DNA of 64,000 nt from Latrodectus hesperus (lineage: Eukaryota > Arthropoda > Arachnida > Araneae > Theridiidae). Where the stretch lies: contig CM075852.1 in assembly GCA_037975125.1 (NCBI GenBank), forward strand, positions 8,497,258 through 8,561,257. The letters are read 5' to 3'. The notes beneath the pieces were generated by a model that searched no databases, was not told the origin of the DNA, and saw only the letters and a program-made list of their open reading frames with translations. The position numbers and the translations under genes were made by a program. Positions 1-11,820 of this stretch are shown piece after piece. Position 1 is the first letter of the stretch. Every line of letters starts with the position of its first letter.

Positions 1-47
1 GTGGCATAGGGTTCAACCTTTAAGTGCCCGCCGTTGGAAAAAAACAT
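1..47 (+). mobile_element. 3' end of a SINE (family E), cut by window edge
   Basis: The first bases (GTGGCATAGGGTTCA, then GTGCCCGCC and an A-run) match the reverse complement of the left end of the complete SINE at 34840-35132. The copy continues off the window to the left. Confidence 0.7.
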
Positions 48-134
48 AAGTAGTTATTTTAAATGAAATAACCTTTTGATTTACATGACTTGATACCTCT
101 TATAATCATAAGTGATTCTTAAAAATATGAAATG

Positions 135-420
135 CCGGTGAACTTGTCTAGTGGTCAGTGGGCCTGACTACGGATAAGGAGGTCCTGGGTTCGAGTCCCG
201 GCTCGGGCACGGATGTACTTTCTCTCTCTATCTATCCTGTCTTTGTCCTTTCTTTGTAGGAATGGGTTGTGAATGGTTGCCTACCCTATAAACGTGTTCC
301 TATGGCATGTGTGCTCTTAGGAAGTCGGACTCTACACCAAAATATGGTTCAGTTGGAAAAGTGGAGCAGCGCACCCCATATTGCCAGCCTAGCTGGCACA
401 CGACAATGAATGAATGAAAA
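135..420 (+). mobile_element. tRNA-derived SINE, family A, near full length
   Basis: The head carries an A-box-like GTCTAGTGGTCAGTG and a B box (GGTTCGAGTCC at about 189). Then comes a C/T-rich linker and a body with CTACACCAAAATATGG and GCCAGCCTAGCTGGC, a small hairpin near the 3' end. The tail is ACGACAA followed by a (TGAA)n run. Imperfect 12-bp flanking repeats (121-132 and 417-428, one mismatch) may be target-site duplications. Related copies lie at 14440, 14964 and, as a head only, 62390. Confidence 0.85.
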
Positions 421-1013
421 AATATAAAATTTGTATCAAATAAATTACTAACAATAAAAAATTATTATAGATTTTATTAAAATATATAACTAATAATATT
501 ATGTAAAAATATATAATTATAATGCAATAATTTCCTACAAAGAATTTTAACTCTGATTTTATTGTATGCATTCGAGATTATGATATTATGCGGATTAACA
601 TCAGTTAGTTATATGGAAAGATAAGATATTCATTAAATTTTAATAAATTGGGGAAATTAATTTCATTCATTCACTTCATTGAAGAATTTGCGATTTCATT
701 CACAAATTTATTCAAATTCACTGGGAAACTTATCTCATTCATTCGAAGAAATTTATCTAGTTATAAATTGGATCATTTTGCAGAAAAACAAAATAATCCA
801 ATCTCTACGAATAGAAAAATCTTAATATCTCCAGATAAAGGTTTCATATGATGATCGGAGTAAGAATAATTTTGAAGAATATTTAAAACATTGTGTAAAG
901 GAGACAAATTAATAACATAGATTATTTTTGCTTACATACCATTGTTAGTTTCATCAATTACATTTTCCAAAATAGGAATGTGTATAAAATTTTAAAAAAA
1001 ATTCTAACTAAAT
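421..1013. other. A+T-rich spacer
   Basis: Simple A+T-rich DNA. Short open frames here lack any recognisable domain or codon pattern. Nothing else was seen. Confidence 0.6.
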
Positions 1014-1024
1014 AAATCAGAAGT

Positions 1025-1408
1025 GTTGTTGTTACTTATGACAATTGGACAAGCCAAGCTCGCTATGCCTTGGCTATGCGAGTTTATGTCAATATAGGGA
1101 GCGTCTTTCGTTTTAATCAAAGCACCACGAAGGTGAAAGTACGTCTTTGCTCTTTAAATCCTCCAATAGATGGCACCACCAGAGGATCCACTCTCTCAAT
1201 TTTGGCATTGATCTGAAGGGGGAGTAAATTTCTCCAGACCATTGCACCCATGGTAACTGCTCAACGACCGACCACAGGACTTTCGATTCCACAGATTTAA
1301 CGAGCACGTATATCGCATGTACTCGGTGGGTCTTTGGTGGCATTGGGAATCGAACCCCACCCTTCTGGATGACAGACTGATACCCTAACCACTAGGCTAC
1401 CACGGCTC
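1025..1408 (-). mobile_element. tRNA-derived SINE, family B, full length with 11-bp TSD
   Basis: Read on the minus strand, it begins GCCGTGGTAGCCTAGTGG (A box) and has a B box GGGTTCGATTCCC. The family-B body follows, including a motif for AAAGTACGACTT and CGAAAGACGCTCCC. It ends with CTTGGCTTGTCCAAG (a 5-bp hairpin) and an (AAC)n tail. Exact 11-bp target-site duplications AAATCAGAAGT lie at 1014-1024 and 1409-1419. Confidence 0.92.
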
Positions 1409-1419
1409 AAATCAGAAGT

Positions 1420-3437
1420 TGCAAGATCTTATTGGGTTGATAACTTTTTATTTGTCAAATAAACTACTAACAGAAATCGGGACAGTTATAATCAATTTAA
1501 AATCTCAAATTTGAATGTTGCCCTTTTTTGGTATCAATACAAATTCAAATTGCATGTATCTTTCATATTTAACAATTAATATGGGTAAAATATATTTATT
1601 TTGCCTTGTGAAAATTTTACAAAATTAACTACAGAGTCAATTTACTTACTTTGTATACAACATCAATATGCACACTAATAAATCATGTAAAATCAATGTG
1701 CACATTAATAAATTAATAACTTTATACATTTTGTTTGTATATATTAGTTTTTCATATTTTCTTTTTGCATATTCTTTACAAATATTAAATAAAATTAATA
1801 TTTATAAACGCTTCATACTGTCACAAAAATATTTTAAGCTTTGTTTGAAGCAAATGAAAATTAATGTGCATATTATAATGGTGATTTTAATTTTATAAAT
1901 AGGAAGTTTTTTAAAAAAATCAAGTAATTTTAGAATTGATAAACCGAAAAATTTTCCGTATAACAATTTAAATAAATGATAATAAAATATTATAAATATT
2001 CTTAGCTATAGACATTTTGCTGTCGCTTTTTAATATTTTTAATTAAAATTCGAATTTTCCAACAAAAATTATACAAGACATTTTTGAGGATTAAGACCAA
2101 ATTATTTCCAACATATTTTAGAAACTAATTTACTCTGCGTTATCTTTTTTTTAACAAGGATCATTACAGAATCATGGAAATGAAACAATTACCCATAAAT
2201 TATGTAAAGGTTAAATAAATTTAATAATGATAAAATTGAGCAGATTCAATTCTTTTCGTAATATCATCAAAGAAAATTGGTTCATTTTGTAACTTAATAA
2301 AGTAGAATATATTATTTCAATGAAAAACACCATAAGAGCCTTTGATCAGAATAAAGTGAGGAAAAAATTTAATGCTCCATATATCTTGATTAAATATTAT
2401 CATAATGTTTTTAGCTTAATGTATTTATGCATGAAATGCTTAATATTCCACAACAAATATGACAACATATCCCAGACAAAAGCTTTATGTCAACTTTAAA
2501 TTTCCTAGAATAAGCTTATAAGGATAATTATACAAAGCTGCGACTGATAAAAAAAATCATAAACTTTGGCATGTTGCATAACTAATCAATAATTATGTTT
2601 TACTGATGAGTTTAGTTTTGAACTAAGCAAATAAAAATAATACAAATGACGAAAATAATAAATACATGTTTTCTCTTTGCAGCTGCCGTTTGAAAATAAA
2701 TTTTCCCGTTTCTTAATTTGTTAAATTCTTGCTATTGAGAATGTGATACAATCACTGAATATTCCACGGGGAAATCAACTGCTATGTGATAAGAACTGAT
2801 GATTAGAAATAATAACAAAAGAAAAATGATAAGCAAGATAACATATAAGATTGTTTTGATTAAAACATTCCATATTCCTTAAAAATTTTACCACATTATT
2901 ATACAGAATAAAAATTATAAACCTGAATTTAAACTCAATACTTTTTTCTTACTTTTATTTGAACCTATGACAAACATGTTTGTTGTAAAATAACTAAAAC
3001 AATTTTAGATTTATAGAAATTAATTTATACAATTTTTAACTAAGGACTTAGTTTATGTATTATCGCGATACATGTTAAAAACAATCTTAAAAAATTATTT
3101 TCACTGCTGAAAAGATACATACAATTTTAGACAAATTATACAAAATCAACAGAAACAACTTTCTTAATAACATATCAATCTACATGGAATCTTATTCATC
3201 GATAAAATAAGGATACTGATAATAGCGCCAAGATGTGAAAAAGCATACCGAATAAGGCAAATCCAATGATTGCAAGTAGTGGAAGAATTCAAATGTTAAG
3301 AGTATTTTTTATTGCAATAACAATGAAACAAATCTTAAGATTGGTAATAACTAAGATTTTGATGAATAATTTGACGGGAATCAACTGAAATAGAGCTATA
3401 TGCGCATTGATATAAAACGAGATAAATGTAACTACAG
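1420..3437. other. A+T-rich spacer, no gene seen
   Basis: About 2 kb of A+T-rich DNA. I checked it for upstream sarcoglycan exons (hydrophobic transmembrane segment, beta-repeat text next to AG/GT sites) and found none. Confidence 0.55.
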
Positions 3438-3446
3438 AAAATTATA

Positions 3447-3756
3447 CAGGTGGTCGTTGTTGTTGTTGCACCAGCATACTTTCCTGTACCTGATGGGCTT
3501 TACCACTTGCATAGAAGCAGCCGGGTGGAGTCTTCGTGATTTTGAAGCAGGGACCAAGCAGACGACTCCCAAGACTTGACCTGCCCCCCTTCCCCAGATG
3601 CGTCACCTCACCTGGAGGGCATTACGGCCAGTTTAGTGTGTCCCGGCCGTCTTTAGCGAACATAACAGAACCTCGGTTAGCCTGGGACTCAAACTCACTT
3701 CCTTCCGACTCCCCCACTAACTTGGCCCCGTGGCCTCAATTTTAGGGTAGGGATAC
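3447..3756 (-). mobile_element. SINE, family C
   Basis: On the minus strand the element has a B-box-like GAGTTTGAGTCCC, a G/C-richer body with GGTCCCTGCTTCAAAATC and an (AAC)n tail, seen here as GTTGTTGTTGTTGC at 3455. It matches the SINE inserted in the Tc1 element at 11237-11526. Flanking 9-bp A+T-rich repeats AAAATTATA (3438-3446 and 3757-3765) are probable target-site duplications. Open frames inside it are not genes. Confidence 0.8.
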
Positions 3757-4007
3757 AAAATTATATGGGATAACAATGGTATAAAAATACGAAGGATTAG
3801 AAAATTACAAGAATACGTATGATCACAGAGGTGCAAAAATACGTAGAATTACAAACTTACAGGAATACATAGAATTACAAATATAAAGGATTACAATTAA
3901 TGACTTTAAAAAGAACAACACACTGAAAAAAAAATGAATTTGAACTGATTTTAAGTCAAGAGCAGTCTGTTGAAAAGAGTCCATTAAAACAGTTTAAAGC
4001 TGCTATT

Positions 4008-4774
4008 CTTTTCTAACTATTCTGGGAACGCAGTTACCTGAATCAATCAGAAACATCACAAAATTGAAATTTTGGTTGATAGACCACGGCATTGCAATAA
4101 ATGTTTTAAATTTAATAACAATAGTAATAAATGCAATTCTAATCCTCTCAGAGTTAATTGCGGTAAAAAAATAGGAACTTTTGTTAAAATAAAGTCAAAT
4201 GTAGCTACTGTGATTAAGAAAATAGAGAACCTCATCGTGGCGAGAGGGTGACCCTGGTCGGAATGGGCGAAGTACGTCGGGAGTTTACTCCTGGTAGGGC
4301 CACCCAAGGCGTGAAGGCCATTCCATTATGCCCAGCTAAATAACAGTAGGCGAAGGAGCCAAGACAGACTTCTACCTCCTGGTGCTCCAGACCTTGGTCT
4401 AACAGAAGCTGCACATTCCCTCTCCAATGACTTCGTTGACTGTTGATTTTACCCCCACCCATAATTGGTACAAGGGATCAAAACCGCGTTTGTCCCTTGA
4501 CCTCCCGTGTGACAGACGTACCCGGACTGTTCTCTCAAGACTTGCTAGCGGTCATATTAAGTGCCTCACTTTCAACGAGGGCAGGAAAACTTTCGTCACC
4601 TGCACCAAGTGCCAAAATCATCAGGCTTCTCCTGAGCATCTTTTGGATTGCATGGGTCTCTCTAAGGAGGATCTCTTTAGCAATCCTCTTTTAGTCTTCG
4701 ACTTCCTTACAGTCAACGAACTTGTGGATCTAGTCTGACTCCGTCAGACATGGAGGATAAGCAACAACAACAAC
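4008..4774 (+). mobile_element. Internally deleted LINE copy, RNase H clade, with 12-bp TSD
   Basis: Exact 12-bp repeats AAAGCTGCTATT at 3996-4007 and 4775-4786 flank this insertion. Near its left end (4081-4165) the + strand encodes RPRHCNKCFKFNNNSNKC, which looks like a CCHC zinc knuckle of a LINE ORF1 with His replaced by Asn. Its right end (4430-4738) is the C-terminal part of LINE ORF2. The copy ends in GTCTGACTCCGTCAGAC (a 7-bp hairpin) and an (AAC)n tail. The reverse transcriptase that should lie between ORF1 and the ORF2 end is absent. A G/C-richer segment at 4215-4425 separates the two parts and may be another LINE region; its identity is uncertain. Confidence 0.72.
4427..4738 (+). 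pseudogene. C-terminal end of LINE ORF2 (after the RNase H domain)
   Basis: The frame contains NWYKGSKPRLSLDLPCDRR, RTVLSRLASGHIKCLTF and a zinc-binding pattern C-x2-C-x8-H-x3-C (CTKC to the Cys after EHLLD). It ends in the stop TGA just before the 3' hairpin. The same text occurs on the minus strand at 16126-16430 and, diverged, at 45340-45642 and 26300-26560. It is the terminal portion of a non-LTR retrotransposon polyprotein and is not a separate gene. Confidence 0.88.
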
Positions 4775-4948
4775 AAAGCTGCTATTTGCATAGTAAAGTC
4801 TAAGCATTTAGGCTAAGTACTTAAGTCCAAGTACTTAGGCTAGGGATGTAAGCAGAGGAGGATCAGGATTTGTGCTCTGAGTGAGTATTCTTCTTGAACC
4901 ATGTGAATAGGCACTCTGGACTAATGAGGAAGTCCAGTTGTTAAACAG

Positions 4949-5286
4949 GGGTCCGTGGTAGCCTATTGGTTAGGGCATCGGCCATTCCGTACGAAATGGT
5001 GGGGTTCGATTCCCAATGCCACCAAAAACATGTGATATATACGTGCTCGTTAAATCTGTGGAATCGAAACTCCTGAGATCGGTCGTTGAGCAGTTACCAT
5101 GGGTGTAATATGATCTGAAGAAAATTTCCTCCACTTCCAGATCAATGTCAAAATTGAGGGAGGGAATTCTCTGGTGTTGCCATCTGTCTATCGGAGGAAT
5201 TTAGAGCAAAGTCGTACTTACACCTTCGTGGTGCTCTGGTTAAACGAAAGACGCACCCCACTGACTTAAATTTTCATAGCCGACGA
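4949..5286 (+). mobile_element. tRNA-derived SINE, family B, 3' truncated or decayed tail
   Basis: It begins GTCCGTGGTAGCCTATTGG and has a B box GGGGTTCGATTCCC, followed by the family-B body including CGTGGTGCTCTGG and CGAAAGACGCACCCC. It fades after TTTTCATAGCCGACG and lacks the terminal (AAC)n. Confidence 0.85.
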
Positions 5287-7357
5287 CACAGATTTTTTAA
5301 ATTAATATATGAGTAATTTTTTGATAATATTTTTGTTAACAAATATTAAATACATTTAAAAGTTCACAAACTTTCATATATAATATTGTTTATGATATTA
5401 ATCACTTAGAAATACGCTCATCATACACTTTTTAATCTCTAAATTGCGGATTATAACTTTTAATACAGTTAAAATAAATTTCAGTTTTCACCAGAAACAT
5501 AAGCAATACAACTATATCTATAAAATATCCATAAATAACTATTCACACAACTGGTTAAGCGATATTTTACTTTTTTTATTTAAATCCATTCCGCAATTAT
5601 TTTTCAATTTCTTAATCCCTTCTCATCATCTCATAATAACATCTAACTATTTTTATAAAGCATTATAGTTAATTTAGCTACAATATAATTGAAATTCTTT
5701 AATTACCTTATAAAATCAAAAAACATTCAAAGGTACATTGGTAACTGAAGTTAACTATATTTTAAATACATTTGCATGTGTAATCAATTTAGTAATGTTT
5801 TTCTTTTAGGTAAATATTTTTGACCGATGTGGAAACAACCCAAATGCAAATACGGCTTCAATTGTTTCTTTATGGTTCATAATTAAATCAGTATTCTCAA
5901 ATGATACTGAAATTAAATTAAAAACTGAAAGAGACAAGACCTTTTAATTTAATTATTTCATTTGCTTTTCTTCGCTTTAAGGATGAATCAATTTGTTCAC
6001 AAAGAAAAGAATTATTTCCTCAACATAAGGTTCATCCTTCCTCATCCCTATTTTAAATTAAATATATCTTTCAAAATATCCCAATTTTCATTACACTTAT
6101 AATCCCAATGAAACCTCGCTAATTAATACTTAAATTAATTAAATGAAGTTTGGATTTATCATGCGATGGTCAATTAAACAAAAGTATTTGTACAATTAAG
6201 AGGAAGAATTACAGTCTATTTTTAAAATTGCTTTTATAAATTACATGCTAATATTTGATTCAAATGTATTTTGTTACAGTATTAAACTGTTTCCCTGTTC
6301 TTATTATTATTAAACTTTGCAAATGTACAAGATGCATGAGTAAATAATCTTGCTTTATACGGTAAAAAATAATAATCCAATAAGGTTTATCTGTATCGAA
6401 CATTATAATTGGGTGCAATTACATAAAAGCGATGACTAGTAAAATAAGCTAGAAAGTCAGTACATTATTATTTTCAATAAATTAGTCAAGAAAAACTTTT
6501 CTAATTTTTACCTCAAAATTAGCATAATAATTGTAATAATTTTTGAACAAAATTTAAAAAAATACTCATAACTATTATAAAATACCTGTTCATGATATGA
6601 ATATAAATAAAAGGTTCTACTCTTTAAATTACTCTTAAATTTAAACTAGCCAAAAATACTTTAAAGTTCTAAAAACTATATTCACCGAGAACATTTAAAA
6701 TTTGGCTTGTCCAAGTGTCCTAAGTAACAACACACACACACACATTTAAAATAAATAATCAATGAAAACTGGTTGAACTCGTTGATTGAGTCAGTATATT
6801 TGTACTGAAGATTTTCAAATTCTTCAGAACAGGATAAAACGACTTAAGAATTTTAAAAAATTATGTTCTAAGAAAGTTTTCTAAATGAAATGCATATATG
6901 CTTTCAGAATAATAATAGGTTCTTCGAAAAGTGTACGATAAAATCGTAATACTTAAAATGCGTGTACCTAATATAATGAAAAACATATTTGGTTAAATAT
7001 GCATATAATAGTAAGCAACATGAACAGTTATATTGTAAAAAGACATATTAACAGTGTCTTATTAGTAGTGTAACGACACATAATTTTTTAACTCATCGTG
7101 AGATATTACTTTGTAAATTTGTGTGAATCAGGACAAATTAATACATTTGAAGATTCAGTTGAAATCTTTCTCTCCAAAATTCTATACGACTCCAAGATTT
7201 AATGAAAATACAAAATTAACTGACACACGTTTTGTCTCTGAAATGAACTTTGATTCAAGAATAATCGAACTGGATACTTTCCAACTCAGAAAAGTATTAA
7301 CCTCAACAATTATGTTGGGGATAGAATACAACAACTGAATTTTTAATGTCAACAAAG
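5287..7357. other. A+T-rich spacer with one SINE tail scrap
   Basis: Mostly featureless A+T-rich DNA. The exception is 6700-6743, TTTGGCTTGTCCAAGTGTCC followed by AAGTAAC and a short (CA)n. This is the 3' end of a family-B SINE, either severely 5'-truncated or decayed. No upstream sarcoglycan exon was found. Confidence 0.6.
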
Positions 7358-7365
7358 GAAAGAAC

Positions 7366-7619
7366 GGCACAGGTGCCGTATAATCGACGAACAAATTCTG
7401 AGATTAGCGATTTTTTGGTGGATTTTCCTGTGTCTGTGGGCAACCTCGTTTTTATTACGTCATACATATGGAGACCTATAAGAATAACGCAGAAAATTAT
7501 ACTTTGGTAACCCTAGTATTTACGTCATCGCGCATGTCACGATACATCATCTTGGTAACATTTCTTCATCGCCAAAAAAATTCAGAATTTGGAATTATGG
7601 ATTGTACGGCACCTGTGCC
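7366..7619. mobile_element. 254-bp MITE with 8-bp TSD (hAT- or P-like)
   Basis: The insert is flanked by exact 8-bp repeats GAAAGAAC (7358-7365 and 7620-7627). Its ends are inverted repeats: GGCACAGGTGCCGTATAATC on the left, and GATTGTACGGCACCTGTGCC on the right. Each terminus is also a small hairpin (GGCAC-AG-GTGCC). The inversion continues inward imperfectly (AAATTCTGA and TTTTTTGG motifs mirrored). Two ATF/CRE-like TTACGTCAT sites lie inside at about 7455 and 7522. No transposase is encoded. An 8-bp duplication is typical of hAT and P superfamilies; the superfamily assignment is inference. Confidence 0.75.
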
Positions 7620-7821
7620 GAAAGAACAAATATCGAATATACAAAAACATCCTTGAATATAATAAAAGACCAGAAACATTTTTCAGATTTCATTAAAAAT
7701 AAATCTGCAATCTTGTCCAATGACAAAAGTAATTTTTATTCATTCGATATATAATAGTCGAATGATTGTTTAAATAATATCAGGTACTAATAAATTTATA
7801 CCAATACAATGGGTTAGAAGA

Positions 7822-7884
7822 GGTTAACGAACATAATCAGTTACCAGATTATGTTCGCTATCCGAACTGTTCGTTAACCGATCA
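7822..7884. repeat. Hairpin repeat with two competing stems
   Basis: CGAACATAATC (7828-7838) pairs with GATTATGTTCG (7847-7857). GGTTAACGAACA (7822-7833) can instead pair with TGTTCGTTAACC (7868-7879). The right part, AACTGTTCGTTAACCGATCA, recurs at about 8524-8543. Confidence 0.7.
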
Positions 7885-8137
7885 TCGATTTACCAGATAT
7901 TTTTTGCGAAATAGATTACATTTGTTCTGGAGACACTAAAAATTCAATTTATAAAAGGATGCACAATTTCTTAATAAAAGTTTATTAAAAAACAATGCTT
8001 ACATATAATCTTGCATATAATCAGTCCTTTTCATTTTATGTTTATGGGGCATTAAAGAGCATATCCAATGTCGATTGCTTTTCTCTCTTATTTGAGACTT
8101 TCCAGAAGAGATTAACAGCTTTGTTATAAAAATTCCT

Positions 8138-8276
8138 AACCTAGTTGATATCAACTTGGTTTGGGTGCCATTCTAAAACCATCTGCTCTGACATCCTCCC
8201 ACTTCTTCAACGAAGGAAAGAGCGGAGGAGGTTGTTTAAAATGAAATTTCGGTTTTGAATGAATTTAAAACCGAAA
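8138..8276. repeat. Short palindrome and stem-loop pair
   Basis: A near-perfect 24-nt palindrome centred on GTTGATATCAAC sits at 8138-8161. A 10-bp stem TTTCGGTTTT / AAAACCGAAA follows at 8247-8256 and 8267-8276. With the neighbouring hairpins, these make 7.8-8.55 kb unusually rich in inverted repeats. Confidence 0.55.
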
Positions 8277-8455
8277 CTGATGGTCTACTTTGGCTATAAA
8301 TATATTCTATTTGAAAGAAATTTTCCAGTATGGAACTTTATAGTTCATAGGCAAGCAACATAATTCAAGCGATTTCAATTTTTGGTCCGTTGGGTCGGGC
8401 AGCCTCCCACATTATGCTCCGAGAGCCGAGATGTGTTTGTTAGAATTCGTTTTAG

Positions 8456-8545
8456 AAAATCGTGCAACGAACACATATTCGGATACCGAATATGTGTTCG
8501 TTGCACGATTTTTTCGCAATCCTAACTGTTCGTTAACCGATCACC
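8456..8545. repeat. Perfect 27-bp hairpin plus shared flank
   Basis: Arms of 27 bp (8456-8482 and 8486-8512) are perfect inverted copies around a 3-nt loop ATA. They start AAAATCGTGCAACG and end CGTTGCACGATTTT. Downstream, AACTGTTCGTTAACCGATCA repeats the flank of the 7.8 kb hairpin. It looks like a foldback-type repeat; no coding sequence is seen. Confidence 0.8.
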
Positions 8546-8559
8546 CACTGTATCTATTC

Positions 8560-10315
8560 TAACTCAATTTTCCTCTTTCATAACATGTAATAATCACACA
8601 ATTGCTTTAATTCGCGAATATGAGTTGTTTGTTTTTATTATTTTTTATATTTATTTATGTATTTTTATATATTATTATATGTATTTTTAGGATGAATTTT
8701 ATGCTTTTAAAATAGTAAAATAATATGTTACAATGTGTGATAGATATTTAAAAGTTATGCGTTTATAATTAAAATTTTGAAATATACATTTTCACACGTG
8801 TGGAGAAAATTATAAACATTGGTTCATTTATATAATTTCGAAAAAACAAACAAATTTTGAAATGCATGTCTTTTTATTCAAATGATAAAATTCTGCAGAA
8901 TATCACACAACGTTTAGTCTATAAATTCACTGTTTAAAATGTATTCAGCATTTATTTATTAACCATAAATAATAGCAAGAAATATTAATTTTCAAATGTT
9001 CCTGTATTGGATTAAATTAACTCATTGAACTATTAGAATCAAATATCGTTTTAAAATTTTCTTCTTTTTATTTCCTTCAAAAATATTTTAAAATTTTTAA
9101 ATGAATTATACAAATATAGACAAGGAAATAAAATATCGATTACATGTTACTTTTAAATTATAAAATTTAATAAACATTTTTCAAGTAGTAACACAGTATT
9201 AGATTTAATAATTACAAAGATTGTTTGCAAAAAATAGTACAATAAAAAAACAGTTAGTTATATTAACTAATTTATAATTCAGTTTTATTAATATTCACTA
9301 TGGAATATGAAAACGCATTTCATCAAATGTTACGCAAAATTTTTATTTTAACAATATTTTCTTCATCTATTGACGAATTTGTTGCTAATCATAATCGGAT
9401 TATTTCCCAAATTTAAACTTATTCAAAGTAGTAACTTTATATTAATAAAAACTTCAAATAGATATAACCAGACTAAGTCAAAGCAAAATTTTCATTTAAA
9501 TTTTGCATGTTGCATTTAAATTTTGCCTTTTAATATTGATATTTTTCCTCCAAAAAAAAGGAACAATAGAATAAATTCATTAATAAATAATCTCAGAAAA
9601 TCATCATTCAAAGTTTTCCGTGCATTAATAATGATAATTAATTGATTGATTAACTTTTCCCTCTCATTCTTCGCTTAATCAGGAAAGATGGCTCTCCTGC
9701 TGGAATCTGTCGCGTGCATTTTTTTATGCGGGGGAACACTTTTAATAAATAAATGAAACATCGAGAATCTCTCCATAAATCAAAACCTTCAACACAAAGA
9801 ACAGTACAGATGAGACAAAAGTATCAATTAAATCTTTAATATTTATCAAAGAATGTTTTTATTCTCATCACATTCTCTTTTAAAAATTAAGAAAATAAGT
9901 AAAAATTCAAGAAACCACATGAATTAATTAAAATTTAAGAAAATCATTTTTCAAGGAAGATTATTATTTCCTTAATCAATACAGAAACTTAATAAATTAT
10001 TTTACGCATTTTGCAAATTTTTCACATCATTTTTTTTTTCTGTTTACATATGTTACTTTACATGGTTTGTATGCATGTGTGTACTATATAAATGTGATAT
10101 TTATCAGTTACATAAAAAAATTATATCTATACAGATATATGCCTGAATAGAGGGATAAATGAATATATTAATAATTTTTCTTCTGGTTTTAGCAAGATTC
10201 AGTGAAAAACATGCGACAACAAATGTAGATCTAAATACTGACCTAATAACTACAAATATAAAACTTTTTTACGCAGTATGTTATTTTAGTACATAAACTA
10301 AATGGATATTTCTTA
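8560..10315. other. A+T-rich spacer, no gene seen
   Basis: Featureless A+T-rich DNA. A TTTTAG-preceded open stretch at about 10195 was considered as an exon and rejected because it has no sarcoglycan-like text. Confidence 0.55.
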
Positions 10316-10589
10316 TACACTGCTGGACACATAAAATGCAACACCCTGAAGGAAGGCTGCAAATCATATAAAATTTACATCATGCGTTTCCACCGAGATG
10401 AGACATAAAAATCATTGGAAATGTTGCACATAATGAGGGACTACAGACCACCTGAAAGTGCCATATCACTAGGGAGGTGATAGTCGGTTATTTTTCACGA
10501 TACGACAGTTATTTTTCGAAAGGTTTTTTTGCTTAAGCTGAAGCTGTTTAATTATGCTTCGTAGAAGACATCAAATTTTTTTAGCAAGT

Positions 10590-11820
10590 TTCTGGATTCA
10601 ATCGAGGAAGAATAGAAGCCTTTATGAATAGCAGATTAATGAATGGATAATGAATGAATCGTGTTGGATGAAACCAAGCAACTGTGATGCGCGTCTGTAA
10701 TCCCTGGATGCGGGAGGGAATGAAAAAATTGCATCACACTCGTTGAGCCACTCAAGTGTTGATAGGCATGGCTGTGATGGATCGCTCCGCCAAATCACAA
10801 ACCATAGCAAAAGAGATTCAGTCTGTTACATATCATTCGATGCATTCGATTCCATTTGTAGCTGAGTGAAATATCCGCAATGTACCCATTGTTTATTTTA
10901 TACTTGATTAAAAACCACGAGCAATCGATCCGTCAATAGTGAGATAAATAACGACCATGAACGACGAAGTAAAACGATCTTGTTTTTACTGACGAAAATC
11001 ACTTCTGCCTGAAACATCACAACCGTCGTGATGGTGACACCGTGGTGAGAGGCTACAGAATGTTTCGTTATGTATCGCCAGTGCCTTATCAATTGGTGTG
11101 GTATTCATTTGGATTGCCCCATCACTCTATTTATTACACATGGCCGGTATAATTTATAACCAGCTGATATACAACGAACGCATTTCCGATATGATGAACT
11201 CTGAGATGCTGGAGTCCGTTGTCTTCCCATGCCTTCGCGCTTGGTTAGGTCTGGTTGGTTAGGGTTTCTTTCTCATTATTGGAAGGCAATGAGTTTGAGT
11301 TCCGGCTTAACCAATGACACGTCGTGTTAGCTAAAGTCACTGGGGCATGCTAAACATACCGTGGTCGCAATGTCCTTCAAGTGAAATGATACCTCAGGCC
11401 AAGTATTGGGGGTCTTCTGCTTGGTCCCAGCATCAAAATTATGAAGACTCCACCCGACTGCTTCTCTCTAATTGGTAGAGTCCAGCTTGAGGTTAGGTAC
11501 AGGGAAACATGCTGATGCAACAACAACCTTCAGAGCTTGCCATCAGCCATTTTCAAACAGGATAATGCGCAACCACATTTGCCAATCAATATTCAAGCGT
11601 TCTCTTTTAGACATTACATAGAAATGCATTCTTGGCATCCTTGTTACACCGATCGATCGCCTGCACAATATGATTACACAACGATTGTCTCCGGATACAC
11701 CAACTCCTGCTACACCAGATCAACTTTGAGAAATTGTGGAAGCTGCATTGTTTTCTATATGCCAAGGATATATCAAAGGCTTTTTTGATTCAAGGCCGAA
11801 GTGTACGGCAACAGTTTATC
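10590..11820 (+). pseudogene. Tc1-family transposase remnant
   Basis: DDE transposase fragments are spread over several frames. They include the DNA-binding linker (RSAKSQTIAKEIQS), the QDNAQPH motif that carries the second catalytic Asp (about 11550), and SPDLSP-related text degraded to TDRSPAQ (about 11660). The frame is broken by stops, indels and a SINE inserted between codons for the VLP-x-x-LPSAIF stretch. Confidence 0.82.
11237..11526 (+). mobile_element. SINE family C inserted in the Tc1 element, 5-bp flanking repeat
   Basis: This 290-bp insert interrupts transposase text and is flanked by CCTTC (11232-11236 and 11527-11531). Removing it and one CCTTC joins the two halves of the transposase in register. 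It contains GAGTTTGAGTTCCGG (B-box-like), the same body as the minus-strand copy at 3447-3756, and an ACAACAA tail. Confidence 0.85.

Noticed and set aside
3536..3745. 69-codon frame with proline-rich text
   Set aside because: It lies wholly inside a family-C SINE that recurs at 11237-11526.
10190..10290. Upstream sarcoglycan exon after TTTTAG
   Set aside because: The open stretch has no transmembrane or beta-repeat text and no good donor.
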